A stretch of DNA of 64,000 bases from Lachnospiraceae bacterium GAM79 (GCA_020735665.1 CP085928.1:744001-808000); one strand, 5' to 3'; positions 35,189 to 44,371 are shown, counted from the first letter of the stretch. Numbers and translations: made by a program. Notes: generated by a model from the sequence alone, not told the origin.

Positions 35189-36172
35189 ATGAATGATACA
35201 GGGAATAAGCAGAAAATATTAAGATTACTGGAAATTGTAGCCGGTGCATTTGGTCTGTTTGTTGCTTTGGGCTGGTCTTTCTTTGATATGCTTGTTCGTT
35301 GCAAAGGAAAAAAACGACAGAAGAAAAAGAAATGGTTTCAACTGTCTCATATAAAGAAAAATCATCCAAGAGACAAATACGAAAAGGAATATGAAGAAGG
35401 AAAACTGTGGTGTGCTGAGCAGCAGATGAAGGATTGCTTTATCAGAAGCAGAGATGGACTGTATCTGCATGCTTATTATCTTCCGACAAAAGAAGCGAAA
35501 CGTTTTGTTGTGTTAAGTCATGGATATAAAGGTAGTGGCTTTGGCGATTTTGCATATACAGCACGTTTCCTTCATGAGAATGCGTGTAATTTATTGTTTA
35601 TTGATCAGAGATGCTGCGGTTTGAGCGAGGGTGAATATATTACATTTGGTGCAAAAGAGCAATGGGATGTACAGCAATGGAGTTATTATATTGCTGCAAG
35701 AAACAGAGAGAAGCTCCCAATCTATCTTTATGGAGAATCCATGGGGGCTGCGGCGGTGCTTATGGCTTCAGGACATAAACTGCCGGAAGAAGTGAAAGGC
35801 TTGATTGCAGATTGTGGATTTTGCTCGATGAAGCGTCAGCTTCAGGATATCGCAGCTAACTGGTTCCATTTGGGCTGGGTAGAGCTGCTTTTGTTCCGTG
35901 TAGATCTGTTTTGCAGGATGTTTGGCCGATTTCGTATGAGTGATGCTGACACGATAGAAGCAATGAAGAAAAATAAACGTCCGGTTTTGTTTTTTCATGG
36001 GGAAGCAGATACCTATGTAGTTCCGGAGAATTCTTTATATAATTATGCATTATGCGGTGCTCCCAAAGAACTGGTCATTATACCGGAAGCACGGCATCTT
36101 TGCGCGCCATATGCAGCTCCGGAGCTTTATCGACAAAAGCTGCTTGATTTTTTTGAAAAATATGATAATTAA
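35189..36172 (+). CDS. Alpha/beta hydrolase, membrane-anchored
   Basis: A 327-residue protein with one N-terminal hydrophobic helix (LLEIVAGAFGLFVALGWSFF) and a basic stretch, then an alpha/beta hydrolase fold. The oxyanion strand is VVLSHGYKGSGFGDF. The nucleophile elbow GESMGAAAVLMAS is near residue 180. The acid is probably in FHGEADTYV and the His in ARHLCAP. The ATG at 35189 follows GCGGAGAAGATAACG; the longer in-frame version would begin upstream of the tsf terminator. Substrate is unknown. It is monocistronic, with terminators on both sides. Confidence 0.88.
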   Translation: MNDTGNKQKILRLLEIVAGAFGLFVALGWSFFDMLVRCKGKKRQKKKKWFQLSHIKKNHPRDKYEKEYEEGKLWCAEQQMKDCFIRSRDGLYLHAYYLPTKEAKRFVVLSHGYKGSGFGDFAYTARFLHENACNLLFIDQRCCGLSEGEYITFGAKEQWDVQQWSYYIAARNREKLPIYLYGESMGAAAVLMASGHKLPEEVKGLIADCGFCSMKRQLQDIAANWFHLGWVELLLFRVDLFCRMFGRFRMSDADTIEAMKKNKRPVLFFHGEADTYVVPENSLYNYALCGAPKELVIIPEARHLCAPYAAPELYRQKLLDFFEKYDN

Positions 36173-36196
36173 AATAGAATCACCGGAAGTAACAGG

Positions 36197-36250
36197 ATCC
36201 CTCTTAAGCAGATAAGGTAAATGCCGAATCTGTTTAAGGGGGATTTTTAT
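36197..36250 (+). terminator. Terminator after the alpha/beta hydrolase gene
   Basis: ATCCCTCTTAAGCAGAT pairs with ATCTGTTTAAGGGGGAT (one mismatch and a G-T pair), followed by TTTTAT. Confidence 0.85.
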
Positions 36251-36392
36251 ATCAGGATAATTCTGATCTATAGATTACTTTTAAAGTTTCGGTCAATTTC
36301 ATGTAAAGTGTTTGTTAAGTTGTACAAGGGGTGGAATTCAAAAATGAAATGTGATAAGTTCACAAAAGAATAAAGAATACAGGAGGTTATCC

Positions 36393-37781
36393 ATGATGAT
36401 GAAACAGTATCCCTTAACAGCAGCACAAAAAATGCATGATGACTGGATAAAAAAATATAAAACACAGCAGGTGTCCGGTGTCAGTGTGGTGGCATCTTTA
36501 AAAGCAGAACTGGATTTCGGACTTTTAAAAAAATGTATTCAGTTGGAATATGAGAGATATGGATGTATGCGTATTCGTTTTACGAAACGTGATAAAAATG
36601 GTGATGTGAAACAATATCTTACTGAAAAAGAAACCCGTGATATTCCTTTAAAAGACTTATCAGGAATGCATATGGAAGAAGCAGACAATCTAATGCAGCA
36701 GTGGGCATATGAGACATTTGACGGAGATGATATTCCGCTTTGCGATATAGTGATGGTAAAACTGCCGGATGGATATAATGGTTTCTTCATCCATATGGAT
36801 CATAGATTGATTGATTCCTGTGGACTGGTTGTGATGATCAATGATCTGATGCAGTTATATACGCATTATAAATTCAATACACCATATCCGCAGAAGTTAG
36901 CTGATTTTGAGGAAGTGCTGGTTAAAGATCTGAATCGTGCAAATAATGAAAAACGTTTTGCCAAAGATAAAAAGTTTTGGGATGATCAGCTGGATGCATG
37001 GGGGGAACCCCTTTATTCTGATATCCAGGGTTTAGATGTACTGGAAGCATCAAGAAAGTTACATAGGAATAAAACACTCAGGGCTGCCGATATAGAATTA
37101 GATCAGTTGTTTGTGGCAGTAAAGGATTATCAACTGGAGCCGGAGCCAACGAAAAACCTGATAGATTTTTGTATGAACCATCAGCTTTCAATGACAAATC
37201 TGTTGTTACTTGGTATTCGTACATATCTGTCAAAGATGAATCATGGACAGGAAGATATTACGATAGAAAACTTCATTTCAAGACGGTCTACCCATGATGA
37301 ATGGACCTCTGGTGGTAGTCGGACTATTATGTTTCCATGTAGAACTGTGATTTCGGCAGATACTGATTTCCTGTCGGCAGCATATGAGATTCAGAATATG
37401 CAGAATCGGATCTATATGCACAGTAACTATGATCCGGCGTTGATCAGAGAGGAAATGCAGAAACGATATCATACACCGAAGAATACAGCCTATGAAAGCT
37501 GTTACCTTACTTATCAGCCGATGCCGGTAAAATTGGATAATCCTCATCTGGTACAAATTCCACAGCATGCAAAATGGTTTGCAAATGGTGCAGCTACAAA
37601 GAAAATGTATCTGACAGTATCTCATACAGATAATGGAGGTATGAATTTTTCATATCATTACCAGACCGCACATTTGGCAGAACATGATATGGAATTGTTA
37701 TATTATTATATGATGCGGATATTGTTTAAAGGAATCGCGGAACCTGATATGAGTATCGGAGAAATCATGGAACAGGTATAA
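36393..37781 (+). CDS. Condensation-domain-like acyltransferase
   Basis: A 462-residue stand-alone protein of the CoA-dependent acyltransferase/NRPS condensation superfamily. The N-terminus (YPLTAAQKMHDDWI) resembles the start of condensation domains, and the active-site HxxxD is His137-Asp141 in FFIHMDHRLIDSCGL. This is close to the NRPS HHxxxDG motif, with Ser in place of Gly and Asp before the His. ACAGGAGGTTATCC sets the start at 36393; an earlier in-frame start has no ribosome site. It lies 27 nt upstream of a carrier protein and 0.3 kb upstream of an adenylating enzyme. It probably joins an ACP-bound acyl or aminoacyl group to an acceptor. The product is unknown. Confidence 0.82.
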   Translation: MMMKQYPLTAAQKMHDDWIKKYKTQQVSGVSVVASLKAELDFGLLKKCIQLEYERYGCMRIRFTKRDKNGDVKQYLTEKETRDIPLKDLSGMHMEEADNLMQQWAYETFDGDDIPLCDIVMVKLPDGYNGFFIHMDHRLIDSCGLVVMINDLMQLYTHYKFNTPYPQKLADFEEVLVKDLNRANNEKRFAKDKKFWDDQLDAWGEPLYSDIQGLDVLEASRKLHRNKTLRAADIELDQLFVAVKDYQLEPEPTKNLIDFCMNHQLSMTNLLLLGIRTYLSKMNHGQEDITIENFISRRSTHDEWTSGGSRTIMFPCRTVISADTDFLSAAYEIQNMQNRIYMHSNYDPALIREEMQKRYHTPKNTAYESCYLTYQPMPVKLDNPHLVQIPQHAKWFANGAATKKMYLTVSHTDNGGMNFSYHYQTAHLAEHDMELLYYYMMRILFKGIAEPDMSIGEIMEQV

Positions 37782-37808
37782 AATAAAACATATAAAGGAG
37801 AAATTATT

Positions 37809-38051
37809 ATGACACAGGAAATGCAATTTAAGAAAATCATAGCACAGTATTGTGATGTTAAGCCGGAGGAGATGACAAACGATATGAAGTTCAGAGAAGA
37901 TCTGGGCTTTAGTTCGCTTGATTTTATGTCTTTCTTGGGAGAAATCGAAGACACATTTGACATTGAACTGGAGGAAGATGACGCACTGCATGTATTCACA
38001 ATTGTAGAAGCACTTGATCTGTTAGAGCGATTACAGCAGGAAACTGTATAA
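37809..38051 (+). CDS. Acyl/peptidyl carrier protein
   Basis: An 80-residue acidic carrier protein. The phosphopantetheine site is Ser36 in DLGFSSLDFMSFL, where the more usual text is DSL. The helix II-IV pattern (EIEDTFDIELEEDDALHVFT) is typical. AAAGGAGAAATTATT precedes the ATG. It sits between the condensation-like and adenylating genes, which makes it the likely dedicated carrier of that cluster rather than the housekeeping fatty-acid ACP. No phosphopantetheinyl transferase gene is in the window. Confidence 0.9.
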   Translation: MTQEMQFKKIIAQYCDVKPEEMTNDMKFREDLGFSSLDFMSFLGEIEDTFDIELEEDDALHVFTIVEALDLLERLQQETV

Positions 38052-38105
38052 TCAGAGAATATAAGTATATGATCGCAGTAAGTATGTGCGGAGGTATAAT
38101 AAGAT

Positions 38106-39650
38106 ATGTTGATTCGTGATATTTTGGAAGAAAGCGAAAAAAAGTTTTCAGAAATAAAGGCAGTAAAATGGTTGAAGAAAAAGGAGATCCGTGATAGAAG
38201 CTACCGGGAGCTGATGGAGAATGCCAAGTCTGTCAGAAAAGGATTGTGTGAGGAAAGCTTTCAGGGAAAGCATATAGCATTGATCGGTAGTAGTTCTGTG
38301 GAATGGATAGAAGCTTATCTGGGAATTATAACAGGTCAGGCAGTAGCCGTTCCTCTTGACGCAGGACTTCCGGCAGAGGATCTGATAGATCTTCTGAATC
38401 GTTCAGATGCAGAAGCACTCTTTTTAAGTCCTAAAATTCAGACCTTGTCGGAACGGATACTGGAGGAATGTCCAAAACTGAAAAAAATCTGGATATTACA
38501 GGAAGAAAACATCGAAACAAATCAGAAAAAAGTTGCATCTGTAGCGGAATTAATGATGTCAGGTATAAACGGTACAGATGATTTTGCAGCACCGGATCCG
38601 GAAGATATTGCTACGATTATTTTTACCTCCGGAACTACAGGAAAAAGTAAAGGTGTTATGCTGACACAGAGAAATCTGGCAGAAAATGTAAAATCCGTTA
38701 ATTATACTGCAGAGCCCGGAACCATAGTATTAAGCGTTTTACCGATTCATCATGCATTTTGCCTTGTTATGGATTGGCTCAAGGGTTTTTCCTTTGGAGC
38801 AACGGTATGTATCAATGATTCTCTGTTGCATATGGTAAAAAATATGGGCGTCTTTCATCCTGATATTATGCTGATGGTACCTTTGATGGTAGAAACAATC
38901 TACAAACGTCTTTCGGCAATGAACCCTTTGATCCCAAAGAAAATAGTTGCAGCCAAGGCATTTGGGGGAAAGCTGAAAACAATATTTACAGGTGGAGCAC
39001 ATCTGGATCCGTTTTATATTGAGAAATTTGCAGAATATGGTGTAAATATTTATGAGGGATATGGAATGTCGGAATGTTCGCCTGTTATCAGCAGCAATGT
39101 ACCGGAAGATCATAAGACCGGTTCTATAGGACGACCGCTTTCCAATGTTGAAATTTCTTTTGAGGATGGCGAGATTCTGGTACGGGGCAGCAGCGTTATG
39201 AAGGGTTATTATCAGATGCCGGAAGAGACTGCTGAAGCCTTAAGAGGTGGATGGCTGCATACGGGAGATAAAGGATATCTGGATAAAGACGGATTCTTAT
39301 TTATCAATGGAAGGATAAAGAATCTGATCATTCTTTCAAACGGAGAAAATATATCACCGGAGGAAATAGAAAATAAGCTGGCTCTTGGAAAACTGGTGGG
39401 AGAGGTGATTGTGACAGGAGAGAACAATGGTCTTATTGCAAGAATCTATCCCGATCAGGATGCTGTCTCGGCAAAACGGATGAACGAGGAAGCAATCAGA
39501 TCAGAGCTTCAGGCATTTATCGACAGTTATAATAATACGCAGCCGACCTATCGTCGGATTACGGGGTTGGTTATTCGTAAATATCCATTTATCAAGAGTG
39601 CAACTAAGAAGATAAAAAGGCAGGAAGTTCTGATTGATGAAGCACCTTAA
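38106..39650 (+). CDS. AMP-forming acyl/aminoacyl ligase (ANL superfamily)
   Basis: A 514-residue adenylating enzyme. The P-loop IIFTSGTTGKSKGVMLTQ is at about 175-192. IYEGYGMSECSPVISSN (A5) and GWLHTGDKGYLDKDGFLFI (A7/A8) follow, with the catalytic Lys likely in SATKKIKRQE near the end. It resembles long-chain fatty acyl-CoA/ACP synthetases more than amino-acid adenylation domains, so it may load an acyl group on the neighbouring carrier protein. A ribosome site, GGAGGTATAATAAGAT, precedes the ATG. Its last 4 bases overlap the convergent TetR gene. Confidence 0.9.
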   Translation: MLIRDILEESEKKFSEIKAVKWLKKKEIRDRSYRELMENAKSVRKGLCEESFQGKHIALIGSSSVEWIEAYLGIITGQAVAVPLDAGLPAEDLIDLLNRSDAEALFLSPKIQTLSERILEECPKLKKIWILQEENIETNQKKVASVAELMMSGINGTDDFAAPDPEDIATIIFTSGTTGKSKGVMLTQRNLAENVKSVNYTAEPGTIVLSVLPIHHAFCLVMDWLKGFSFGATVCINDSLLHMVKNMGVFHPDIMLMVPLMVETIYKRLSAMNPLIPKKIVAAKAFGGKLKTIFTGGAHLDPFYIEKFAEYGVNIYEGYGMSECSPVISSNVPEDHKTGSIGRPLSNVEISFEDGEILVRGSSVMKGYYQMPEETAEALRGGWLHTGDKGYLDKDGFLFINGRIKNLIILSNGENISPEEIENKLALGKLVGEVIVTGENNGLIARIYPDQDAVSAKRMNEEAIRSELQAFIDSYNNTQPTYRRITGLVIRKYPFIKSATKKIKRQEVLIDEAP

Positions 39651-40225
39651 GACAGATAAGGAAGTATACCTGTGAGAAATGACTGTGTCAGTATCCCGGC
39701 AATGATTTCTTCGGAACTCTCAAAATTTTCTCTTGTCCATTTATGGAGAACACCCAAGGTACTGCCAATACTGCATGCGATCATATAGGAGACCTCTTCT
39801 TTGGAGTGCATGGAAGGCGTTGTTTTCCGGATGGTATCTGTTACATAGCGGTGGAACATAGTTAAAGCCTTTTCAAAGAATTCATCACCTCTCGGACTCC
39901 GGAGAATATTTGCCAGAAATGGATTCGTTTTGGTATAGTTACAAATTGTCAGAAAGAAAGATTTGCATATATCCTGATTATTTTCAGGATGAAAGTCTTC
40001 CATGAGGGTGAAAATATCCTGGATAGTTTTATCTTCAACAGCAGTTATAAGAGCTGGAATATTTTCGTAGTGGTTATAGAATGTACTGCGAACAATTCCG
40101 GCTCTTTTTATGATGTCTGTCACGGTTATTTTATCTATTTCTTTTTCTTTTAATACCAATAAAAATGCATCACAAATGGTATCTTCAATAAAGCAGTAGC
40201 GTTCATCGGATATTTCATGCAACAT
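39647..40225 (-). CDS. TetR-family transcriptional regulator
   Basis: A 192-residue regulator. The N-terminal HTH is ITVTDIIKRAGIVRSTFYNHY (about 36-56), followed by an unassigned ligand domain. It is transcribed toward the condensation/ACP/ligase genes with a 4-nt overlap at the stops. Being adjacent, it probably controls that cluster in response to a small molecule. AAAGGAGACCACT precedes its ATG. No operator palindrome could be assigned with confidence. Confidence 0.92.
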   Translation of the reverse strand: MLHEISDERYCFIEDTICDAFLLVLKEKEIDKITVTDIIKRAGIVRSTFYNHYENIPALITAVEDKTIQDIFTLMEDFHPENNQDICKSFFLTICNYTKTNPFLANILRSPRGDEFFEKALTMFHRYVTDTIRKTTPSMHSKEEVSYMIACSIGSTLGVLHKWTRENFESSEEIIAGILTQSFLTGILPYLS

Positions 40226-40400
40226 AGTGGTCTCCTTTCTGATGTATATTTATTTTATCACAGTTTTTATATAACCGGGTAAAAATGTAATGAAAATAGT
40301 GCCTTTTTATGTATTTATGTAAAAAAGTTTATAATATCTTTATTTCCCTTACGAAATATGGTAACATATAAAAGTAAATTCGAAAATAGAGGAAAAGCAG

Positions 40401-41219
40401 ATGAAGTACAGATGCGTGGTTTCAGATTTGGACAGAACGATTTTAAGACGGGATGGGATTTCCCATAGAACAAAGGAAGTTCTTGAAAAACTGGCAGATA
40501 GCCACGTTATTTTTATTCCGGCAAGTGGAAGATCTGTTTATTCCATTCCAGAATGCATCCGGGAGATTCGGGGTATCCGGTATGCGATCACATCCAATGG
40601 GGCAGCAATCTATGATTTATCAGATGATCATTCAGTATATAATTTAAAATTACGACCGGAAGTACCGGAGCAGATATTTGATCTGGTTACGGATAAAGAT
40701 GTATTCTTTGAATGTTTTATAGACGGTAGAGGATATACATCTGAGATATATTATGAGAATCCAATGAATTTTGGAGAGTCAGAGGATATCAGTGCTTATG
40801 TAAGAAGCACCAGAACGCCGGTGCCTGATATAAGGCAGTTTATTTTACAGCATAATACGGAGTTGGATTCGATCTCAATTGTAGGACCGACAGAGAAAAA
40901 ATACCGTATTATGCATGAATTAACGCAAAATATCCATACTGTTTATGTAACATCCGGAGCGCCGCGGCTGATCGAGATATCTGATCGTCATTCCGGCAAA
41001 CATAATGGGTTAAAGGAAGTTTTACGATTCCTTGGAATATCAATGGAAGAAACAATTGCTTTCGGCGATGGAGATAATGACAGTGAGATGTTAGCAGAAG
41101 CCGGACTTGGAGTTGCGGTTTTAAATGCGACAGAGCGTTGCAAGGAAGCGGCAGATCTTGTGATCGGTGATTATCTGGATGACAGTGTAGCCGATTTCTT
41201 AGAGAAAACGGTGCTGTGA
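40401..41219 (+). CDS. HAD-superfamily phosphatase, Cof-type
   Basis: A 272-residue HAD-IIB hydrolase. Motif I is VVSDLDRTILRRDG (DxD nucleophile with Arg-Thr), motif II is PASGRS, and motif III/IV is KHNGLKEVLRFLG with FGDGDNDSEML. These enzymes dephosphorylate sugar phosphates or cofactors; the substrate cannot be told. TAGAGGAAAAGCAG precedes the ATG. It stands alone between the divergent TetR gene and the purine permease. Confidence 0.92.
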   Translation: MKYRCVVSDLDRTILRRDGISHRTKEVLEKLADSHVIFIPASGRSVYSIPECIREIRGIRYAITSNGAAIYDLSDDHSVYNLKLRPEVPEQIFDLVTDKDVFFECFIDGRGYTSEIYYENPMNFGESEDISAYVRSTRTPVPDIRQFILQHNTELDSISIVGPTEKKYRIMHELTQNIHTVYVTSGAPRLIEISDRHSGKHNGLKEVLRFLGISMEETIAFGDGDNDSEMLAEAGLGVAVLNATERCKEAADLVIGDYLDDSVADFLEKTVL

Positions 41220-41385
41220 GGTACATTCATAAAAAGTGTTTTGACAGCAGGTACGTTTTCTGAAAGAAACAGTGCTGTAACGGCACACAGAGTTTTGATT
41301 ATAAAGCATGGCGGATATCTGTAATGAGGGGCAGGTAGACAACCAATGCTTTTAATAAGAATAAACAAAAGAAAGGAAGGGAAAT

Positions 41386-42840
41386 ATGGATAAATTTTTC
41401 CACATTTCAGAGCGCGGTTCTAATGTTCGTACAGAGATTATGGCCGGACTCACAACATTTTTTGCCATGGCATACATTGTCCTGGTAAACCCAAATCAGG
41501 TAGCAGCAGATGGTAAGGCTGGATGGCTTGTTGCAGAAGGCGCAAGCGCAGCAGAAGTAGGCAAGGTTTGGAATGCAGTATTTATCGCATCCGTTCTTGT
41601 GGCTGTTATCGGTACACTTCTTATGGCATTCCTTGCCAGAATGCCGTATGCACAGGCATGTGGTATGGGACTGAATTCATTCTTCTGTACCTCATTTGTA
41701 TCCGGTGCATTCTTTGCAGGCTGCAGCGTGATTGAAGGTTATCAGTCAGGTCTTGTTATCATCCTGTTATCAGGTATCGTATTCCTGATCCTGTCTGTAA
41801 CCGGACTTCGTAAGTACATTGCGACAGCCATGCCGGAATGCCTGAAGAAATCAATACCGGCCGGTATCGGTTTGTTCATCGCATTGGTTGGTTTAAAGGG
41901 TTCAGGTCTTGTACAGGCGAATAAGTATACACTGGTACAGATCTTTGATTTCCATGGAGCAATTTCAGGCGCAGAGACACCGGAAGCTGCATGGAAAGCA
42001 GTTATTCCACCGGTTGTAACTATCATCGGTATTATCCTGATCGCAGTTCTTGCAAAGTTAAATGTAAAGGGAAATATCGTAATCGGTATCATTGTTTCCA
42101 CAGTTCTTTATTATGTATTTAATCTGGAGACACCATCTTTTGATGTATCCAGCATCGGTCAGTCTTTCAAAGACTTTGGCGAGATCGGTTTCCTTGGATG
42201 CTTCAAGGCGGATGCATGGAGAAATGCATTTGAAAGCCCATATGTTGGTGGCGTATTCTCAGGTATCATGCTGATCGTAGCATTCTGTCTGGTAGATATG
42301 TTTGATACGATCGGAACCTTATACGGAACCGCATCACAGGCAAATATGTTAGATGAGAATGGTGACCCGATCAACTTAGATAAGAGTATGATGTGCGACT
42401 CTATCGGTACAGCAGCAGGTGCTATTCTTGGTACATCGACATGTACAACCTTCGTTGAGTCAGCATCCGGTATCGCAGCAGGTGGAAGAACAGGTCTTGC
42501 AAGTTTAGTTACGGCAGCCTGCTTCGCAGTATGTCTGTTCTTAAGCCCGATCGCAGGTGTGATTCCAACATGTGCAACAGCTCCGGCACTGATCTTTGTA
42601 GGTGTATTAATGGCTAAGAATTTCGCTAAGATCGATATGGATGATATGCGTTCAGCAGTTCCTGCGTTCCTTACCTTCCTTATGATCCCATTAACTTACT
42701 CTATCTCAAATGGTATCGGTGTAGGATCAATCTCATATGTTTTGATCACCTTATTCACAGGTAACTACAAGAAGAAAGATATCGTTGTAACGATCATCGC
42801 TGCGTTATTCGTTGTGAAGTTTATCTTTGTTACAATGTAG
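41386..42840 (+). CDS. NCS2-family purine permease (guanine/hypoxanthine, AzgA/PbuG-like)
   Basis: A 484-residue membrane transporter with 12-14 helices. Signatures of the AzgA-like branch are EIMAGLTTFFAMAYIVLVNP near the N-terminus, MPYAQACGMGLNSFF, and GTSTCTTFVESASGIAAGGRTG near residue 345. AAAGGAAGGGAAAT precedes the ATG. The 166-nt upstream region was checked for a purine riboswitch and none was recognised. The gene is followed by a 455-bp noncoding stretch with two large palindromes and then tRNA-Arg. Confidence 0.93.
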   Translation: MDKFFHISERGSNVRTEIMAGLTTFFAMAYIVLVNPNQVAADGKAGWLVAEGASAAEVGKVWNAVFIASVLVAVIGTLLMAFLARMPYAQACGMGLNSFFCTSFVSGAFFAGCSVIEGYQSGLVIILLSGIVFLILSVTGLRKYIATAMPECLKKSIPAGIGLFIALVGLKGSGLVQANKYTLVQIFDFHGAISGAETPEAAWKAVIPPVVTIIGIILIAVLAKLNVKGNIVIGIIVSTVLYYVFNLETPSFDVSSIGQSFKDFGEIGFLGCFKADAWRNAFESPYVGGVFSGIMLIVAFCLVDMFDTIGTLYGTASQANMLDENGDPINLDKSMMCDSIGTAAGAILGTSTCTTFVESASGIAAGGRTGLASLVTAACFAVCLFLSPIAGVIPTCATAPALIFVGVLMAKNFAKIDMDDMRSAVPAFLTFLMIPLTYSISNGIGVGSISYVLITLFTGNYKKKDIVVTIIAALFVVKFIFVTM

Positions 42841-42842
42841 GA

Positions 42843-43073
42843 AGGTATCTTATTTCTAATGAAATGGATTCTTATATTATCATGTAAAAGATACATTTCG
42901 TTTTCTGTTCGGTTTGCACGCTCATTAGCCAGCAGTCGCCCAGACTCGTCCTTCGGACTCAGACATGGGCTTGATGCTGGCAGCTAGTGCAAAGCCTCAC
43001 AACGAAAACTGCATGAACATCTTTGTACATGATAATATAAGTAATCATTTCATAAAGAAATAAGGTATTTTAT
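42843..43073. repeat. Long inverted-repeat element E
   Basis: Arms of about 65 nt: GGTATCTTATTTCTAATGAAATGG... pairs with ...CATTTCATAAAGAAATAAGGTATT, including the shared stretch CTTATATTATCATGTA / TACATGATAATATAAG. The centre is a second, shorter inverted repeat: GGTTTGCACGCT ... AGCTAGTGCAAAGCC, then AGCCAGCA...TGCTGGC, GCCCA...TGGGC and GTCCTTCGGAC at the tip. The core differs from copies A-D. Together with element D it accounts for nearly all of the 455 bases between the permease gene and the tRNA. Confidence 0.85.
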
Positions 43074-43119
43074 TTTTGAAACAGGCAATAATTTTTTTGT
43101 TGTTGTGCTGCCAAAGACA

Positions 43120-43273
43120 GAAAACGTCTGCCCTGAAAACTATGTTCTATAAGCAAACCTGTTCGAACGTCGGTCCTTAACGAGTCACCACAGGTGAGGA
43201 GTTTAGTACCGTTACGTGAGAATAGAACGCAAGTGTTTTGCGATAGAACATAGTTTTCAGGGCAGACGTTTTC
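43120..43273. repeat. Long inverted-repeat element D (divergent member of the A-C family)
   Basis: Perfect 31-bp arms: GAAAACGTCTGCCCTGAAAA... (43120-43150) and ...TTTTCAGGGCAGACGTTTTC (43243-43273). The core has CGTCGGTCCTTAACGAGTC, CACCACAGGTG (hairpin) and GAGTTTAGTACCGTTACG. These match the GGTCCTTA / TTAGTACCGTT blocks of copies A and B. It continues with GAACGCAAGTG, a small stem with a GCAA (GNRA) loop. It ends 23 nt from the 3' end of tRNA-Arg and so may be transcribed with it on the minus strand. Confidence 0.88.
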
Positions 43274-43295
43274 GTCCGTTTAACCATAAAAAATA

Positions 43296-43367
43296 TGCAC
43301 CAGAGTGGAATCGAACCACCGCACACGGCTCCGGAGGCCGTTGCTCTATCCACTGAGCTACTGGTGC
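43296..43367 (-). tRNA. tRNA-Arg (anticodon CCG)
   Basis: The minus strand reads a 72-nt cloverleaf. The acceptor is GCACCAG/CTGGTGC with discriminator A. The D arm is GCTCAGTGGATAGAGC. The anticodon stem ACGGC/GCCGT holds loop CTCCGGA (anticodon CCG, reading CGG). The T arm is GGTGGTTCGATTCCACT. The 3' CCA is not encoded. All stems pair fully apart from a G-T. Confidence 0.96.
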
Positions 43368-43510
43368 ATGACTTATATATAATACAATATTTCCCTGAAA
43401 TAATCAAATAGTTTCTTGTATTTCTTAATAGTTTTGGTATGTCCTTGCAAAATCAGTTTTGGAATGGTAGAATTTTGTCGATATAAAATATGAAAAGGAG
43501 CATAGGAAAA

Positions 43511-44242
43511 TTGAGAAATAAAAAAAGCAGTTTTCTTGGTGATACATATATAAAAACCCAAAACGGAGAAATCGTGATCCGGGCAGGAATGAAAGTCGTA
43601 ATCGGATGGATAGTATTTGCATTATTGTGTGTCGGTTATGTATATGCATTTTTTATCAGAGAACCAAAGGCTGAGCCGGGCGCAGATAATACTGTCGAGC
43701 TTGCGATTCCGGAAAATGCATCATATAAGAAAAGCGATGTTTCAGAGATCAATGATCTGGTGAGTAAGTATCTTACAGCAAAAGTAGCCTGTGATCAGGC
43801 AACACTTCAGTCGTTAGTTACAGATCCGACAGAATTTGATGATATGTCAGTGCTGGAAAGTTCTGCCAAATATCTGAAAGGCTTTGAAGATACGACCTGC
43901 TATCTTGCAGATGGCTATGCGGAAGGCGAGTATGTAGTGGTCGAATTGTCCTATATGGATATTGCAGATGTAGAATCAAAACCGCTTGATATTGTGACCT
44001 TCTATATTATAAAGGATAAGGATGGTTCCTATAAGATTGATAATGGGGAACTGTCAAATGCGCAGCTTTCTTATCTGAATAGCTTTAAGGCATCAAAGGA
44101 TATTCAGGATATCTATGTTCATGTAAAGGAAAATACAGAATATCTGTTGGATACCGATAAGACATTCCGGGCATTTTATGATCTGATCAGCAAGCCGGCT
44201 ACAACAGAGAATACTGCAGCTACACCGGAAGATGCACAGTAA
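43511..44242 (+). CDS. Membrane-anchored extracytoplasmic protein of unknown function
   Basis: A protein of about 243 residues with a basic N-terminus, one membrane helix (VVIGWIVFALLCVGYVYAFFI) and an outside domain of about 190 residues with the look of a small NTF2/SnoaL-like fold (SEINDLVSKYLTAKVACDQA; VVVELSYMDI; VTFYIIKDKDGSYKI). That fold call is tentative. The tail is Thr/Ala/Glu-rich. The start is probably TTG 43511, because AAAAGGAG lies 10 nt upstream. An ATG at 43490 is in frame but overlaps that site and has no ribosome site. It is divergent from tRNA-Arg and followed by a terminator. Confidence 0.72.
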   Translation: MRNKKSSFLGDTYIKTQNGEIVIRAGMKVVIGWIVFALLCVGYVYAFFIREPKAEPGADNTVELAIPENASYKKSDVSEINDLVSKYLTAKVACDQATLQSLVTDPTEFDDMSVLESSAKYLKGFEDTTCYLADGYAEGEYVVVELSYMDIADVESKPLDIVTFYIIKDKDGSYKIDNGELSNAQLSYLNSFKASKDIQDIYVHVKENTEYLLDTDKTFRAFYDLISKPATTENTAATPEDAQ

Positions 44243-44315
44243 ATGGAAGGTGTTATCCGGTTTTATAAATAAGAGAAACGGGTTCGGTGTAATTTGGTAG
44301 ATATGAAGTAATGTA

Positions 44316-44371
44316 AAAGTTCCGTAAAAGAATCCTTATGGTATGACAGGATTCCGGTACGGAACTTTTCT
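44316..44371 (+). terminator. Terminator between the unknown gene and lrp
   Basis: AAAAGTTCCGT and ACGGAACTTTT form the base of a stem, with ATCCT/AGGAT pairing further in. T- and A-tracts on the two sides would allow termination in both directions. Confidence 0.78.

Noticed and set aside
41220-41385. Purine riboswitch upstream of the NCS2 permease
   Set aside because: The conserved junction and loop sequences of purine aptamers were not found.
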